A DNA stretch of 64,000 bases from Rhizobium oryzicola (GTDB taxonomy: Bacteria > Pseudomonadota > Alphaproteobacteria > Rhizobiales > Rhizobiaceae), in NCBI RefSeq assembly GCF_030504645.1, contig NZ_JAUKWQ010000010.1, positions 114,314-178,313 of the forward strand, written 5' to 3'. Made by a program: the position numbers and the translations under genes. Below, piece by piece: positions 1-8,545 of this stretch (position 1 is the stretch's first letter; each line of letters begins with the position of its first letter). A model generated the notes under the pieces. The model saw nothing but the letters and a program-made list of their open reading frames with translations. It was not told the origin of the DNA and searched no databases.

Positions 1-201
1 TCCGTTCCAGGCCGCGAGCTCGGAGGCGGCATGCACGGCAGAGGCCGCCAACATGTCCGGCGTATAGGCTGCCAGATCGTCATTGCTTGCCCGTCCAAAC
101 AGGATCGCCGGATCAAGTGCCGTACCCTTGGGTCCGCCTTCAATCAAACCGGTCGCGATCTGGATCTGTTTTTCCCGTTTCGGATTTTGTTTTGCCACCA
201 T
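1..201 (-). CDS. gdhZ: NAD-specific glutamate dehydrogenase, N-terminal fragment (runs off the window)
   Basis: Only the first 67 codons lie in the window. The gene reads leftward and leaves at base 1. The peptide begins MVAKQNPKREKQIQIATG and contains LFGRASNDDLAAYTPDMLA, which I recognise as the N-terminus of the very large (about 1600 aa) NAD-dependent glutamate dehydrogenase of alphaproteobacteria. That enzyme converts glutamate to 2-oxoglutarate and ammonium. The ATG at 201 is preceded by a strong Shine-Dalgarno sequence (GGGAGGT). The catalytic domain is outside the window, so the call rests on N-terminal similarity alone. It is divergent from the pyridoxal kinase gene across about 190 bp. 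Confidence 0.75.
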   Translation of the reverse strand, partial: MVAKQNPKREKQIQIATGLIEGGPKGTALDPAILFGRASNDDLAAYTPDMLAASAVHAASELAAWNG

Positions 202-393
202 GCCTTACCTCCCGATATATTTATATGGTTCGTATCCTTCACGAGGATCCTCACCATGTCCGGCTTTGGAACCAACATCAGCGTCGTAATCGCTTTGCAG
301 GCCTGTTACGACCAAGATAAGCATGGTTTCTGTGCGAATTCTTGACGGCTCCGCGCTAAAATCGATTAGTATTTTGCAGTTTGGTCCAAAAAC

Positions 394-1266
394 ATGTCAG
401 ATTCCCAAAAAACCGTTCTCGTCATTTCCAGTCACGTGGTGCGCGGATCGGTGGGAAATCGCGCCGCCGTCTTCGCGCTGGAGACATCCGGCTTTTCCGT
501 CTGGGCCTTGCCGACGGTCGTACTGCCGTGGCACCCCGGCCACGGGCGTTCCACCCGGATGGTTTTCCCGGAAGATGAATTCGGGCGCGTCATTGATGAC
601 TTGTTGGCCGCGCCGTGGCTCGCTGAGGTCGGCGCGGTCCTGACAGGTTATTTCGGGCACTCCTCACAGCCGCTTGCAGTAGCCCGGCTTATCCAGGCGA
701 TGAAGGAAAAGAATGATAGCCTGCTCTATGTCTGCGATCCCGTGATGGGCGATACGGGCGGTCTTTATGTGCCTCAGGCAACGGCGGAGGCGATCCGTGA
801 TCACCTGATCCCGCTGGCATCGCTTGCCACCCCCAATCGGCATGAGCTGGCTTGGATGGCCGGGGCCGCCCTGGACAGCAACACAGCCATCATGGAGGCT
901 GCCATCGCGCTTGGACCGCCGCGCATGCTGGTAACATCAGCCATCTCGATGATGGCAGGCGGTACAGGTAATCTTTATCTCACCGGCAAGCATGCGCTTC
1001 TGGCCGAGCACCGGCTGATCGAGAAGGCGCCGAACGGTTCCGGCGATCTTCTGGCCGCTCTTTTCCTGGCGCGCCTGCTCTCGGGGCTGGATGAGGAGAA
1101 GGCATTGCAATTGGCGACGGCAAGCGTTTACGAAGTTCTCGCTCGCAGCGCCAAGCGCGGCGATGACGAAATGAAGCTGGCCATGGATGCCTCAAGCCTG
1201 GTGACCCCCATGGCCATGGTGCAGATGCGCCACCTCATTCATCCGCTGCAGCGCGTTCGTCGCTGA
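394..1266 (+). CDS. pdxY: Pyridoxal kinase (PdxY/PdxK type)
   Basis: A 290-aa cytoplasmic ribokinase-fold enzyme that phosphorylates pyridoxal at the 5' hydroxyl, using ATP, in vitamin B6 salvage. Family motifs are in order: SSHVVRGSVGN near the N-terminus (substrate pocket), YVCDPVMGD at about 110, ATPNRHEL at about 145, and the anion-hole/catalytic motif PNGSGDLLAALFLARLL at about 212, whose Asp is the general base. The length matches the family (about 285-295 aa). The gene stands alone, and the next gene starts 47 bp downstream. The PdxY versus PdxK designation is by overall resemblance. Confidence 0.9.
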   Translation: MSDSQKTVLVISSHVVRGSVGNRAAVFALETSGFSVWALPTVVLPWHPGHGRSTRMVFPEDEFGRVIDDLLAAPWLAEVGAVLTGYFGHSSQPLAVARLIQAMKEKNDSLLYVCDPVMGDTGGLYVPQATAEAIRDHLIPLASLATPNRHELAWMAGAALDSNTAIMEAAIALGPPRMLVTSAISMMAGGTGNLYLTGKHALLAEHRLIEKAPNGSGDLLAALFLARLLSGLDEEKALQLATASVYEVLARSAKRGDDEMKLAMDASSLVTPMAMVQMRHLIHPLQRVRR

Positions 1267-1313
1267 TGGCGATCAAGGTTGATATTGGTCCCCTGTGGGA
1301 GTAAGCACTGCCT

Positions 1314-1979
1314 ATGACAGACTTCCCGCGATCACTTCTCACCGGCTACGATAGTTTCATGAGCGGCCGCTATAGCGGGGAGAGCCAGCGTTATCGCACG
1401 CTTGCCGAAACCGGGCAGAAGCCGCACACGCTGGTCGTTGCCTGTTGCGACTCCCGTGCTGCCCCAGAAACTATCTTCGATGCAGGGCCGGGCGAGCTCT
1501 TCGTCATTCGCAATGTTGCCAATCTCGTGCCGCCCTACGAGCCGGATGGCCAGTATCACGCGACGTCGGCTGCGCTCGAATATGCGGTTCAGGTTCTGAA
1601 AGTTCGTGACATCGTTGTCATGGGCCACGGCCGCTGCGGCGGCATCCAGGCGGCACTCGATCCCATGGACGAGCCGCTGTCACCCGGAGACTTCATTGGC
1701 AAATGGATGGGCCTTCTGCGCCCGACCGCGGAGCAGATCCCAAGCACGGACGTGATGACCCAGTCCGAGCGCCAGACGGCTCTTGAGCGCGTGTCCATCC
1801 GCAACTCGATCGCCAACCTTCGGACGTTCCCTTGCGTGCGTATCCTGGAGGAAAAGGGCCGCATGCGCGTGCATGGCGCCTGGTTCGATATTTCCACCGG
1901 CGAGCTTTGGATCATGGACAGCAAGACCGGCGATTTCATTCGTCCGACCGTCGAATTGCCTGTCCCTACATCCGCATAA
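1314..1979 (+). CDS. Beta-class carbonic anhydrase
   Basis: A 221-aa zinc enzyme that interconverts CO2 and bicarbonate. The zinc and catalytic motif CCDSRAAPETIF (about residues 43-54; Cys ligand plus the Asp/Arg dyad) and the second zinc motif MGHGRCGGIQAAL (His and Cys ligands, about 102-114) are both intact. FVIRNVANLVPPYE between them is also typical. There is no signal peptide, so the protein is cytoplasmic. The start at 1314 follows GGGAG at a long spacing. The gene is convergent with the lytic transglycosylase downstream. Confidence 0.95.
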   Translation: MTDFPRSLLTGYDSFMSGRYSGESQRYRTLAETGQKPHTLVVACCDSRAAPETIFDAGPGELFVIRNVANLVPPYEPDGQYHATSAALEYAVQVLKVRDIVVMGHGRCGGIQAALDPMDEPLSPGDFIGKWMGLLRPTAEQIPSTDVMTQSERQTALERVSIRNSIANLRTFPCVRILEEKGRMRVHGAWFDISTGELWIMDSKTGDFIRPTVELPVPTSA

Positions 1980-1981
1980 AA

Positions 1982-2009
1982 AGCGCGCCTCCTGATCGGA
2001 AGACGCGCT
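1982..2009. terminator. Weak hairpin between two convergent genes
   Basis: The arms AGCGCG and CGCGCT lie in the 53-bp gap between the convergent carbonic anhydrase and transglycosylase genes. An inner TCC/GGA pairing is possible. There is no clear U-run, so its role as a bidirectional terminator is inferred mainly from position. Confidence 0.3.
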
Positions 2010-2032
2010 CTCAAACAGTCCTGAAATTGATC

Positions 2033-2845
2033 TCAGCGGCCGTCGATCTGTGCGCCGATATAGGCGATGGCCTGCTGGTACACGGTTGCCGCATTCCAGC
2101 CCTGGATCGCCACGAAGTTTGGCTGGCCCTGCTGATAGCCTTGACCTGGCTTCCAGCCATGGCCGACGAGGAAGTTGGCGGTGGAGGCCAGCGCGTCCGC
2201 GCGGGAATTGACGAGGTTGATGTGACCATCGCCATCGCCATCGGCACCGTAGCGGATGACGTTGAGCGGCAGGAACTGCGTCTGGCCGATCTCGCCATGG
2301 GCAGCACCCTTGGCCGAAGGGCTCAGGTCGCCGCGTGCCACGAGCTGCAAGGCTGCATAAAGCTGCTCGGTAAAGTAGGCCGAACGACGGCAGTCATAGG
2401 CAAGCGTTGCAACAGCGGACAGCGTCGGCTGGTCGCCCATATAGCTGCCGAAACCAGTTTCCATGCCCCAGATGGCAATCAGAGGACCGGCCGGAACGCC
2501 AAAGCGGCGCTCGATACTGGCAAACAGAGCAGCATTGGCGGACTTGACGCTCTTGCCGCGCGAGATGATCGCCTGGCCGCCGCGCTTCTTCATGAATTCG
2601 TCGAAGGAGAGTTTGAAGCTCTTCTGGCCACGATCGGCACGGATGGTCGGACGATTGTAGATGGCACCCGACAAAGCGCGATCCACGACAGCGGCCGGGA
2701 TACCCTTGGACGGCGCCTCGCGCTTGAAGTCCTCCAGCCAGCGGGGAAAGCCCGAACCATCATTGCCGCAGGATGCAGCTTCCGCCACGCTCACGTTGAA
2801 CAGCATCACGGCAGCCGCCGAGCCTGCGAGTAACTTTCTGATCAT
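2033..2845 (-). CDS. Lytic murein transglycosylase, MltB family
   Basis: A 270-aa exported enzyme that cleaves the MurNAc-GlcNAc bond of peptidoglycan with formation of 1,6-anhydroMurNAc. The N-terminus MIRKLLAGSAAAVMLFNVS is a signal peptide ending at AEA. There is no lipobox, so it is probably soluble and periplasmic. The SLT-like domain carries the catalytic glutamate in IAIWGMETGFGS (about residue 130). The later motifs GEIGQTQFLPLNV and DGDGDGHINLVNSRADALAS are characteristic of MltB-type enzymes in rhizobia. No peptidoglycan-binding domain follows, so this is a short version of the family. Confidence 0.88.
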   Translation of the reverse strand: MIRKLLAGSAAAVMLFNVSVAEAASCGNDGSGFPRWLEDFKREAPSKGIPAAVVDRALSGAIYNRPTIRADRGQKSFKLSFDEFMKKRGGQAIISRGKSVKSANAALFASIERRFGVPAGPLIAIWGMETGFGSYMGDQPTLSAVATLAYDCRRSAYFTEQLYAALQLVARGDLSPSAKGAAHGEIGQTQFLPLNVIRYGADGDGDGHINLVNSRADALASTANFLVGHGWKPGQGYQQGQPNFVAIQGWNAATVYQQAIAYIGAQIDGR

Positions 2846-2973
2846 CCTTGCGTCCCATCCTCTGACCGGCTGTGCTCCTCTGCACAGCCGAAAACCGGTC
2901 TCTTATGGCGAGTGTCCCGAAAGAGCACAATTGTCGCGAACATGAACTGTTCGTGACTGGTCTTCAAGAACGG

Positions 2974-2998
2974 AAAACCCCGCCTATCAGGCGAGGCT
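2974..2998 (-). terminator. Rho-independent terminator of asd
   Basis: On the minus strand the sequence reads CCTCGCC-TGAT-AGGCGGGG followed by TTTT, about 30 bp beyond the asd stop codon. The compact GC stem and U-run make this a convincing intrinsic terminator. Confidence 0.8.
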
Positions 2999-3025
2999 TT
3001 AATTCATTATGCTTACCAAATGGTA

Positions 3026-4060
3026 TCAGGCCGCCTGCTTGCGCGGCTTGATCAGACCGCGATTGACCAGAAGCTCGGCAATCTGAACGGCGTTGAGGGC
3101 AGCACCCTTGCGCAGGTTGTCCGAAACCACCCACATGTTGAGGCCGTTTTCTACCGTCGCGTCTTCGCGAATACGGGAGATATAGGTCGCATCTTCGCCG
3201 GCGCATTCGACCGGCGTGACGTAGCCGCCGTTTTCCTGCTTGTCGACCACGAGGCAACCGGGCGCTTCGCGCAGGATGTCACGGGCCTGGTCGGCGGTGA
3301 TCTCGTTCTCAAACTCGATGTTGACCGATTCCGAGTGGCCGATGAAGACGGGCACGCGCACGGCAGTGCAGGTGACCTTGATCTTCGGGTCCAGCATCTT
3401 CTTGGTTTCCGCCAGAACCTTCCACTCTTCCTTGGTGTAGCCGTCTTCCATGAACACGTCGATGTGCGGGATTACGTTGAAGGCGATGCGCTTGGTGAAC
3501 TTCTTCGACTCGACCGGGTCGGCCACGAAGACAGCGCGCGTCTGGGTGAAGAGCTCGTCCATGCCTTCCTTGCCGGCGCCGGAAACGGACTGATAGGTGG
3601 AGACCACGACGCGCTTGATCTTGGCGAAGTCATGCAGCGGCTTCAGCGCCACGACGAGCTGCGCGGTCGAGCAATTCGGGTTTGCAATGATGTTCTTCTT
3701 GGTAAAGCCCGCGACCGCATCCGGGTTCACTTCCGGCACGATCAATGGCACTTCCGAATCGTAGCGCCAAGCGGACGAGTTATCGATGACGACGCAGCCC
3801 TGGGCGCCGATCTTCGGGGACCACTTCTGCGAAATCGTGCCGCCAGCGGACATCAGGCAGATGTCGGTGTCGGAGAAATCGTAGTTTTCGAGGTTGGAGA
3901 CCTTCAGCGTCTTATCGCCGAAGGAGACTTCCGTGCCCTGGCTGCGTGCCGATGCCAGTGCGACGACTTCAGAAGCCGGGAAGCCGCGTTCAGACAGGAT
4001 ATTCAGCATCTCCCGGCCGACATTGCCGGTAGCGCCCACGACTGCAATCTTGAAACCCAT
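3026..4060 (-). CDS. asd: Aspartate-semialdehyde dehydrogenase
   Basis: A 344-aa NADP-dependent enzyme that reduces aspartyl phosphate to aspartate semialdehyde, the branch point to lysine/diaminopimelate, threonine, methionine and isoleucine. The N-terminal Rossmann motif is VVGATGNVGREML. The active-site Cys lies in NPNCSTAQLVVALKPL (about residue 130), and STYQSVSGAGKEGMDEL follows. I chose the internal ATG at 4060 (MGFKIAVVGATG). The upstream in-frame extension to 4114 lies in leader sequence rich in hairpins and lacks family similarity. A candidate Lys/Thr/Met leader peptide lies upstream (4173-4292). Confidence 0.95.
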   Translation of the reverse strand: MGFKIAVVGATGNVGREMLNILSERGFPASEVVALASARSQGTEVSFGDKTLKVSNLENYDFSDTDICLMSAGGTISQKWSPKIGAQGCVVIDNSSAWRYDSEVPLIVPEVNPDAVAGFTKKNIIANPNCSTAQLVVALKPLHDFAKIKRVVVSTYQSVSGAGKEGMDELFTQTRAVFVADPVESKKFTKRIAFNVIPHIDVFMEDGYTKEEWKVLAETKKMLDPKIKVTCTAVRVPVFIGHSESVNIEFENEITADQARDILREAPGCLVVDKQENGGYVTPVECAGEDATYISRIREDATVENGLNMWVVSDNLRKGAALNAVQIAELLVNRGLIKPRKQAA

Positions 4061-4073
4061 AATACTGCTCTCT

Positions 4074-4165
4074 TTCTCTTCTCTCCTCGGGACTGGAGGG
4101 CGGAACCGGCACAATGTGCCTCAGGTTCCTGATCCCCGGCCGTACCGGGGAGAGAGCGGTGGGCC
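4074..4165 (-). promoter_or_regulatory. Structured leader between a putative leader peptide and asd
   Basis: Minus-strand RNA from 4165 to 4074 can form two hairpins: TCCCCGG-TACGG-CCGGGGA, and GGAACC..GGCAC-ATT-GTGCC-GGTTCC. The pyrimidine stretch CTCTCTCC, just 5' of the first hairpin, is complementary to GGAGAG near the asd ribosome-binding region, so an alternative long-range pairing that hides that region is possible. Neither hairpin ends in a U-run, so if this is a control element it more likely acts on translation or through Rho than as a classical terminator. The structures were found by eye; the regulatory role is inferred. Confidence 0.4.
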
Positions 4166-4172
4166 AGAGACG

Positions 4173-4292
4173 TCAGACGGTTTTCGTCGTCGTTTTGGCC
4201 ATCGTTTTGGAAGATACGGACAAAGGGGCGCTCATTCCGGCGTAACCTGCCAGAGCATGTGAGGCGGCGATGGATGTGTCGCTGCGAACCAT
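4173..4292 (-). CDS. Candidate asd leader peptide rich in Lys, Thr and Met (39 aa)
   Basis: A short open reading frame lies on the minus strand in the asd 5' region. It starts at an ATG preceded by GAAGGGAAG and ends 112 bp before asd. Its last eleven residues are KTMAKTTTKTV. Three Lys, five Thr and one Met, all end products of the pathway in which Asd acts, are crowded directly before the stop codon. This is the arrangement of attenuator leader peptides such as ThrL. The reading frame and composition are visible; its translation and regulatory role are inferred, and chance cannot be excluded. Confidence 0.45.
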   Translation of the reverse strand: MVRSDTSIAASHALAGYAGMSAPLSVSSKTMAKTTTKTV

Positions 4293-4431
4293 TGTTGCTT
4301 CCCTTCGCGCGAAGTCATTAGAAGATTTCGTGGCCAAGTCAAGCTCTTGTCTTTTCAGTGCGTGATCGGCTGGACAAGGGATGGTGCGACCGCTACCGCT
4401 TGCCAAGCCCTTTCAACCATCTGCGGGTCCA

Positions 4432-5478
4432 ATGCTCGTCAACCTGATCATCCTTATTGCCGCCGCCGGTGTGAGTGCGTTTTGCATCTCGCTCCTGATC
4501 AGAAAGTCGCGTGAACTCGGTCTTGTTCAGGACCCCGTAGCGCGTTCTTCGCATACACGCCCCACCCCGACCGGCGGCGGGACTGGCATCGTGATTGGCG
4601 CAACACTTGCCGGGCTGGTTCTTCCAGGGCTTGAGCTTGATGGTTGCGCCGTGCTCGCGCTTGGAATTTTGATCGCTGTTGTTGGCTTGATCGACGATTG
4701 GCGTCCGCTCTCTGCGAAGGTGCGCCTTATCGTTCAGGCAGCCGTGGTTGCGGGTGCCATTATTCTTGCGGATGCAACAACCATTCTCGTACCGGACGGC
4801 GGGCTGTTTGGAATTGTTGCTGCCGTCTTACTTCTGCTCGGTGGGCTCTGGTGGGTCAACCTGTTTAACTTCATGGACGGTATCGACGGGATTGCTGGGC
4901 AGCAAGCCGTCTTTATGTTGCTATCCGCTCTGGTAATCTCCGTGTTAAGGGATGCCGAGGCATCGCAGACTTGGATCTGGTGGATGATGGCGGCCGTTAC
5001 CGCCTCTACCCTCGCTTTTCTGGCCTTCAACTGGCCGCCCGCGCGCATCTTCATGGGGGATGCGGGAAGTACCTTCCTGGGCTTCACCATCGTCATGGCG
5101 GCTTTCATGTCCATGCAGACGGATTGGATGACATTGCCGCAATGGCTGCTGCTTGCTTCCATCTTCGCCTGTGATGCGACGATCACCCTGATGGTCCGGT
5201 TTCTGCGCAAACAGCGCCTGTCCGAAGCCCATCGTTCGCATGCCTATCAGAGGCTTTCGCGACGCTTCGGCGGGGCAAGGCCCGTTTCGACCTCGATTGC
5301 CTGTCTTAATCTCTTCATTCTCTTTCCACTTGCCGCCGTCATGCCGGATAGTGTCTGGGCCTGGGCTATCGTAATCTGTGTCTATGGTGTCATTTCGGCG
5401 GCGGTTCTATGGGCGGGAGCCGGGCTTCCGGACACAGAAAATGCGCATTGGCAGGCTTATCGTCGGCTCTTGCGGTAG
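4432..5478 (+). CDS. WecA/WbpL-like polyprenyl-phosphate sugar-1-phosphate transferase
   Basis: An integral membrane enzyme of the MraY/WecA family with about ten hydrophobic segments. It transfers a HexNAc-1-phosphate from UDP-sugar to undecaprenyl phosphate to start O-antigen or polysaccharide repeat synthesis. Motifs in order: RSSHTRPTPTGGG, GLIDDWRPLSAKVRL (Mg-binding DD), LFNFMDGIDGIAG, MGDAGSTFLGF and the C-terminal HRSHAYQRLSRRFG. I place the start at ATG 4432 (MLVNLIILIAAAG), directly before the first membrane segment. An in-frame ATG at 4381, behind AAGGG, would add 17 residues. It is followed by a nucleotide-sugar reductase and a 4,6-dehydratase, the same trio as wbpL-wbpV-wbpM in Pseudomonas and wreU/Q/V in Rhizobium etli. 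Confidence 0.85.
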   Translation: MLVNLIILIAAAGVSAFCISLLIRKSRELGLVQDPVARSSHTRPTPTGGGTGIVIGATLAGLVLPGLELDGCAVLALGILIAVVGLIDDWRPLSAKVRLIVQAAVVAGAIILADATTILVPDGGLFGIVAAVLLLLGGLWWVNLFNFMDGIDGIAGQQAVFMLLSALVISVLRDAEASQTWIWWMMAAVTASTLAFLAFNWPPARIFMGDAGSTFLGFTIVMAAFMSMQTDWMTLPQWLLLASIFACDATITLMVRFLRKQRLSEAHRSHAYQRLSRRFGGARPVSTSIACLNLFILFPLAAVMPDSVWAWAIVICVYGVISAAVLWAGAGLPDTENAHWQAYRRLLR

Positions 5479-5508
5479 TCGCGGGTTTGCCGCCGGGGGA
5501 AAACCTGA

Positions 5509-6441
5509 ATGATCCTTGTAACCGGTGCAACCGGCTTTGTCGGACGTCATCTTTGCGCTCTCCTGCGTGAGCGTGGCTTGGCGTATCGCGCCATCAGCCG
5601 GCATCCGCGCCAAGGCCATCTGGCGATCGGTGAGATGTCTGCGGGGACCGATTGGTCAGCGGCGTTGCAAGGTGTCACCTGCATCATCCATCTCGCGGCC
5701 CGCGTTCACGTCATGCAGGAGACGGAGAATGATCCGCTGTCAGCTTTCCGCGCCATGAATATTGAGACGACCCTGTCGCTGGCGAGGCAGGCGGTATCCA
5801 GCGGCGTGAAGCGCTTTGTCTTCGTGAGTTCTGTGAAGGTCAATGGTGAGCGCACCGAAGCAGGGCAGGCTTTCCACGCAGATGACCTGCCTGCACCCGA
5901 AGACCCCTATGGCGTCTCGAAGGCGGAGGCTGAAGCGGCGCTTCTGGCGCTGTCAAAGCAGACCGGTATGGAGGTGGTCATCGTCCGGCCGCCGCTGGTC
6001 CATGGGCCGGGTGTCGGTGCGAATTTCGCCGCTCTGATGCGCTGGGCGGCACGCGGTATTCCTTCGCCTTTCGGTGCCTGCAACAACAGCCGCTCGCTCG
6101 TCTATGTTGGCAATCTCTGCGATCTTCTTTGCGCCGTTGTCGATCATCCGCGCGCAGCGGGAGAAGTTTTTCTGGTCAGCGACGGATATGATCCTTCCAC
6201 GCGTGAACTGTTCCAGCACCTGAGCCGGCTTCGGGACGCTCGCGGCATTCAGCTGCCCATACCTCCAGCGCTTTTACGAGCGGTGGCCTCTGTTCTGGGC
6301 AAGTCTTCCTATGCCGAGCGCTTGCTTGGTAATCTACAGGTCGATATAGGCAAAACACGCGATCTTCTTGGCTGGAGTCCGCCCATTGCATTTCCGGAAG
6401 GCCTTCGGCGAACTGTAGAGGGTGCAAGGTCTGAGCCCTGA
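5509..6441 (+). CDS. NAD-dependent nucleotide-sugar epimerase/reductase (WbpV/WreQ-like)
   Basis: A 310-aa extended short-chain dehydrogenase. The NAD-binding motif VTGATGFVGRHL opens the protein. The catalytic set is SSVKV plus the YGVSK Tyr/Lys pair at about residue 130, and IVRPPLVHGPGVGANF is typical of the family. Lying between a WbpL-like transferase and a WbpM-like 4,6-dehydratase, it most likely reduces the 4-keto group of UDP-4-keto-6-deoxy-HexNAc, giving UDP-FucNAc or UDP-QuiNAc. Which epimer is made cannot be told from the sequence. The start ATG lies 30 bp after the upstream stop and follows CGGGGGAAAACC. Confidence 0.8.
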   Translation: MILVTGATGFVGRHLCALLRERGLAYRAISRHPRQGHLAIGEMSAGTDWSAALQGVTCIIHLAARVHVMQETENDPLSAFRAMNIETTLSLARQAVSSGVKRFVFVSSVKVNGERTEAGQAFHADDLPAPEDPYGVSKAEAEAALLALSKQTGMEVVIVRPPLVHGPGVGANFAALMRWAARGIPSPFGACNNSRSLVYVGNLCDLLCAVVDHPRAAGEVFLVSDGYDPSTRELFQHLSRLRDARGIQLPIPPALLRAVASVLGKSSYAERLLGNLQVDIGKTRDLLGWSPPIAFPEGLRRTVEGARSEP

Positions 6442-6498
6442 CAGAATGAAAAGATCAAAAGCCACATCAACGCGTCCTGCGATGCATACTGGAAATCG

Positions 6499-8394
6499 AT
6501 GATCAACCTGCTGCGTGACCTGATCGAATCCATGCCCCGCTTCTGGAAGCGGATCATTCTGATCGGCTTTGATGTGGTGGCGTTGATTGCTGCGCTTTGG
6601 GCAAGCTATGCCCTGCGGTATGCCGTTTGGATGCCGGCTGTCACTGTCGAGCGCGTCTTTCTGGGCGTCATGGCCCCCATGGTTGCCATTCCTGTCTTCA
6701 TTCGCCTTGGGCTTTATCGCGCTGTCATTCGTTATCTGCCGGATACAGCCATCTGGACCATCCTGCGGGCCATGGCGATAGCCACCATGCTCTGGGTGCT
6801 TCTGGTCTTTCTCGTGGAAATGGCTGGCCGCGGAATCGTGCCGCGATCGGTGCCGTTCTTCTATTTCGCGATCGGCGTGTCCCTGATCGGTGGCAGCCGC
6901 TTTGCGGCGAAGCTGGTCTTAAGCAGCGGCACCGGCATGCGCCGGGACGAGCAGCCGGTGCTGATCTACGGCGCCAGTTCCTCCTCCGTCCAGCTGGCGA
7001 CGGCGCTTCGGGGCACCGGCAATCGCTATGTCGTGGGTCTGCTGGATGAAAATCCGGATCATCACGGCCGCGATGTCGGAGGTTACCGGGTCTATAATCC
7101 GGCGATCCTGCCGCGCCTGATCGATCAGTATGGCGTCAAGGAAATCATTCTCTCGCTATCCTCGATCTCGTCCGACCGTCGCAAGTCCGTTATCGGCAAT
7201 ATCAGCGGGCTTGGTGTAAAGATCCGCACCGTTCCCGACATTACCGACCTGGTGGATGGCCGTTACCTCGCGAACCAGATCCGCGAAATCGAAATCGACG
7301 AACTTCTCGGCCGGTCCTTCGTGCCGCCGGACCCGAAGTTGATCGGGAGCATCCTGGAAGATCGCTTCATCATGGTGACAGGCGCGGGAGGGTCGATCGG
7401 CTCGGAGCTCTGTCGCCTGATTGTACAATGGAAGCCGAAGCGCCTTGTCCTGTTCGAGGCGAACGAGTTCGCCCTTTACAAGATCGAGCGCGAATTATCC
7501 GTCATCCGCGGCTTGGAGATCGTGCCGGTTCTGGGCTCCATCACCAACGAGATGCGGGTGCGGGACGCGATCACCCGTTATGGCGTGACGGTGCTTTATC
7601 ATGCGGCCGCCCACAAGCATGTGCCGCTGGTGGAAGGCAATGCGCTGGAAGGGATCGAGAACAATATCTTCGGAACGGAAACGGTGGCGAAGATCGCGTT
7701 CGAATCCGATGTGACCGATTTCGTGCTGATCTCTTCGGACAAGGCGGTTCGTCCCACCAATGTGATGGGCGCGACCAAGCGCTGGGCGGAGCTTATTGTT
7801 CGCCAGAAGGCATTGGAATCCAACTCGCTTGGCAAGAAGAAGCATTTCTGCGCCGTCCGCTTTGGCAATGTGTTGGGCTCCAACGGTTCAGTCGTGCCGC
7901 TCTTCAAGGAACAGATCGCCCATGGCGGACCTGTTACCGTAACCAACCCGGATATGCGCCGCTACTTCATGTCCATTCAGGAAGCGGCGGAATTGATCGT
8001 ACAGGCCAGTGCGCTTTCCACCGGTGGAGACATTTTTCTTCTGGAGATGGGCGAACCGGTCCGGATTGGTGATCTGGCTGAGAACATGATCCGGCTTGCC
8101 GGTTTCACGGTGCGCAGTGCGGAAAATCCGCATGGCGGCATCGAGATCAAGATTACCGGAAGCCGCCCTGGCGAGAAGCTGTTCGAGGAACTCTTCTACG
8201 ACATGGCGAATGCCCTGAAGACGCAACACCCGAAAATCCTGCGGGCGGATGCAACTGCGATTGCCCATCACGATGTCAACGAGGCTCTGGCGCAGCTGAG
8301 GCTCGCTGTCGGGCAGCAGGATGAGGCAGAAGCGCGAAAGCTTCTCTTCGATTTCATCGGGATGGACCCCAATTCCCCGGAATGTAAAGCTTAA
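6499..8394 (+). CDS. Membrane-anchored UDP-HexNAc 4,6-dehydratase (WbpM/CapD family)
   Basis: A 631-aa protein. The N-terminal third has four hydrophobic segments (about 20-130), followed by a CoA-binding-like nucleotide domain (VLIYGASSSSVQLATAL). The C-terminal SDR catalytic domain begins at VTGAGGSIGSELCRL (about 293). The catalytic region reads SSDKAVRPTNVMGATKR, where the usual SDR tyrosine is a methionine, as in WbpM and FlaA1. The enzyme removes water from UDP-GlcNAc to give a 4-keto-6-deoxy sugar. As third gene of the trio it supplies the substrate of the preceding reductase. Its length equals that of other WbpM-type proteins. Confidence 0.9.
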   Translation: MINLLRDLIESMPRFWKRIILIGFDVVALIAALWASYALRYAVWMPAVTVERVFLGVMAPMVAIPVFIRLGLYRAVIRYLPDTAIWTILRAMAIATMLWVLLVFLVEMAGRGIVPRSVPFFYFAIGVSLIGGSRFAAKLVLSSGTGMRRDEQPVLIYGASSSSVQLATALRGTGNRYVVGLLDENPDHHGRDVGGYRVYNPAILPRLIDQYGVKEIILSLSSISSDRRKSVIGNISGLGVKIRTVPDITDLVDGRYLANQIREIEIDELLGRSFVPPDPKLIGSILEDRFIMVTGAGGSIGSELCRLIVQWKPKRLVLFEANEFALYKIERELSVIRGLEIVPVLGSITNEMRVRDAITRYGVTVLYHAAAHKHVPLVEGNALEGIENNIFGTETVAKIAFESDVTDFVLISSDKAVRPTNVMGATKRWAELIVRQKALESNSLGKKKHFCAVRFGNVLGSNGSVVPLFKEQIAHGGPVTVTNPDMRRYFMSIQEAAELIVQASALSTGGDIFLLEMGEPVRIGDLAENMIRLAGFTVRSAENPHGGIEIKITGSRPGEKLFEELFYDMANALKTQHPKILRADATAIAHHDVNEALAQLRLAVGQQDEAEARKLLFDFIGMDPNSPECKA

Positions 8395-8545
8395 TGCTAA
8401 CGGCGTTAGACTAAAGTCATAAGCCGAAAGCATCTCTCTCCCACACAAGGGAATTCTGTCAGTCTGCTCCAATGCGCTCCATCCAGTTTCCAGAGTAGGA
8501 GGGGAAATAGGACGGGGCGTTGCTCAACTCTGTGGAGGACAGACA

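Noticed and set aside
3020..4132. A 370-codon open frame on the plus strand opposite asd
   Set aside because: It is the antisense shadow of asd: no ribosome-binding site, odd composition, and asd is unmistakable on the other strand.
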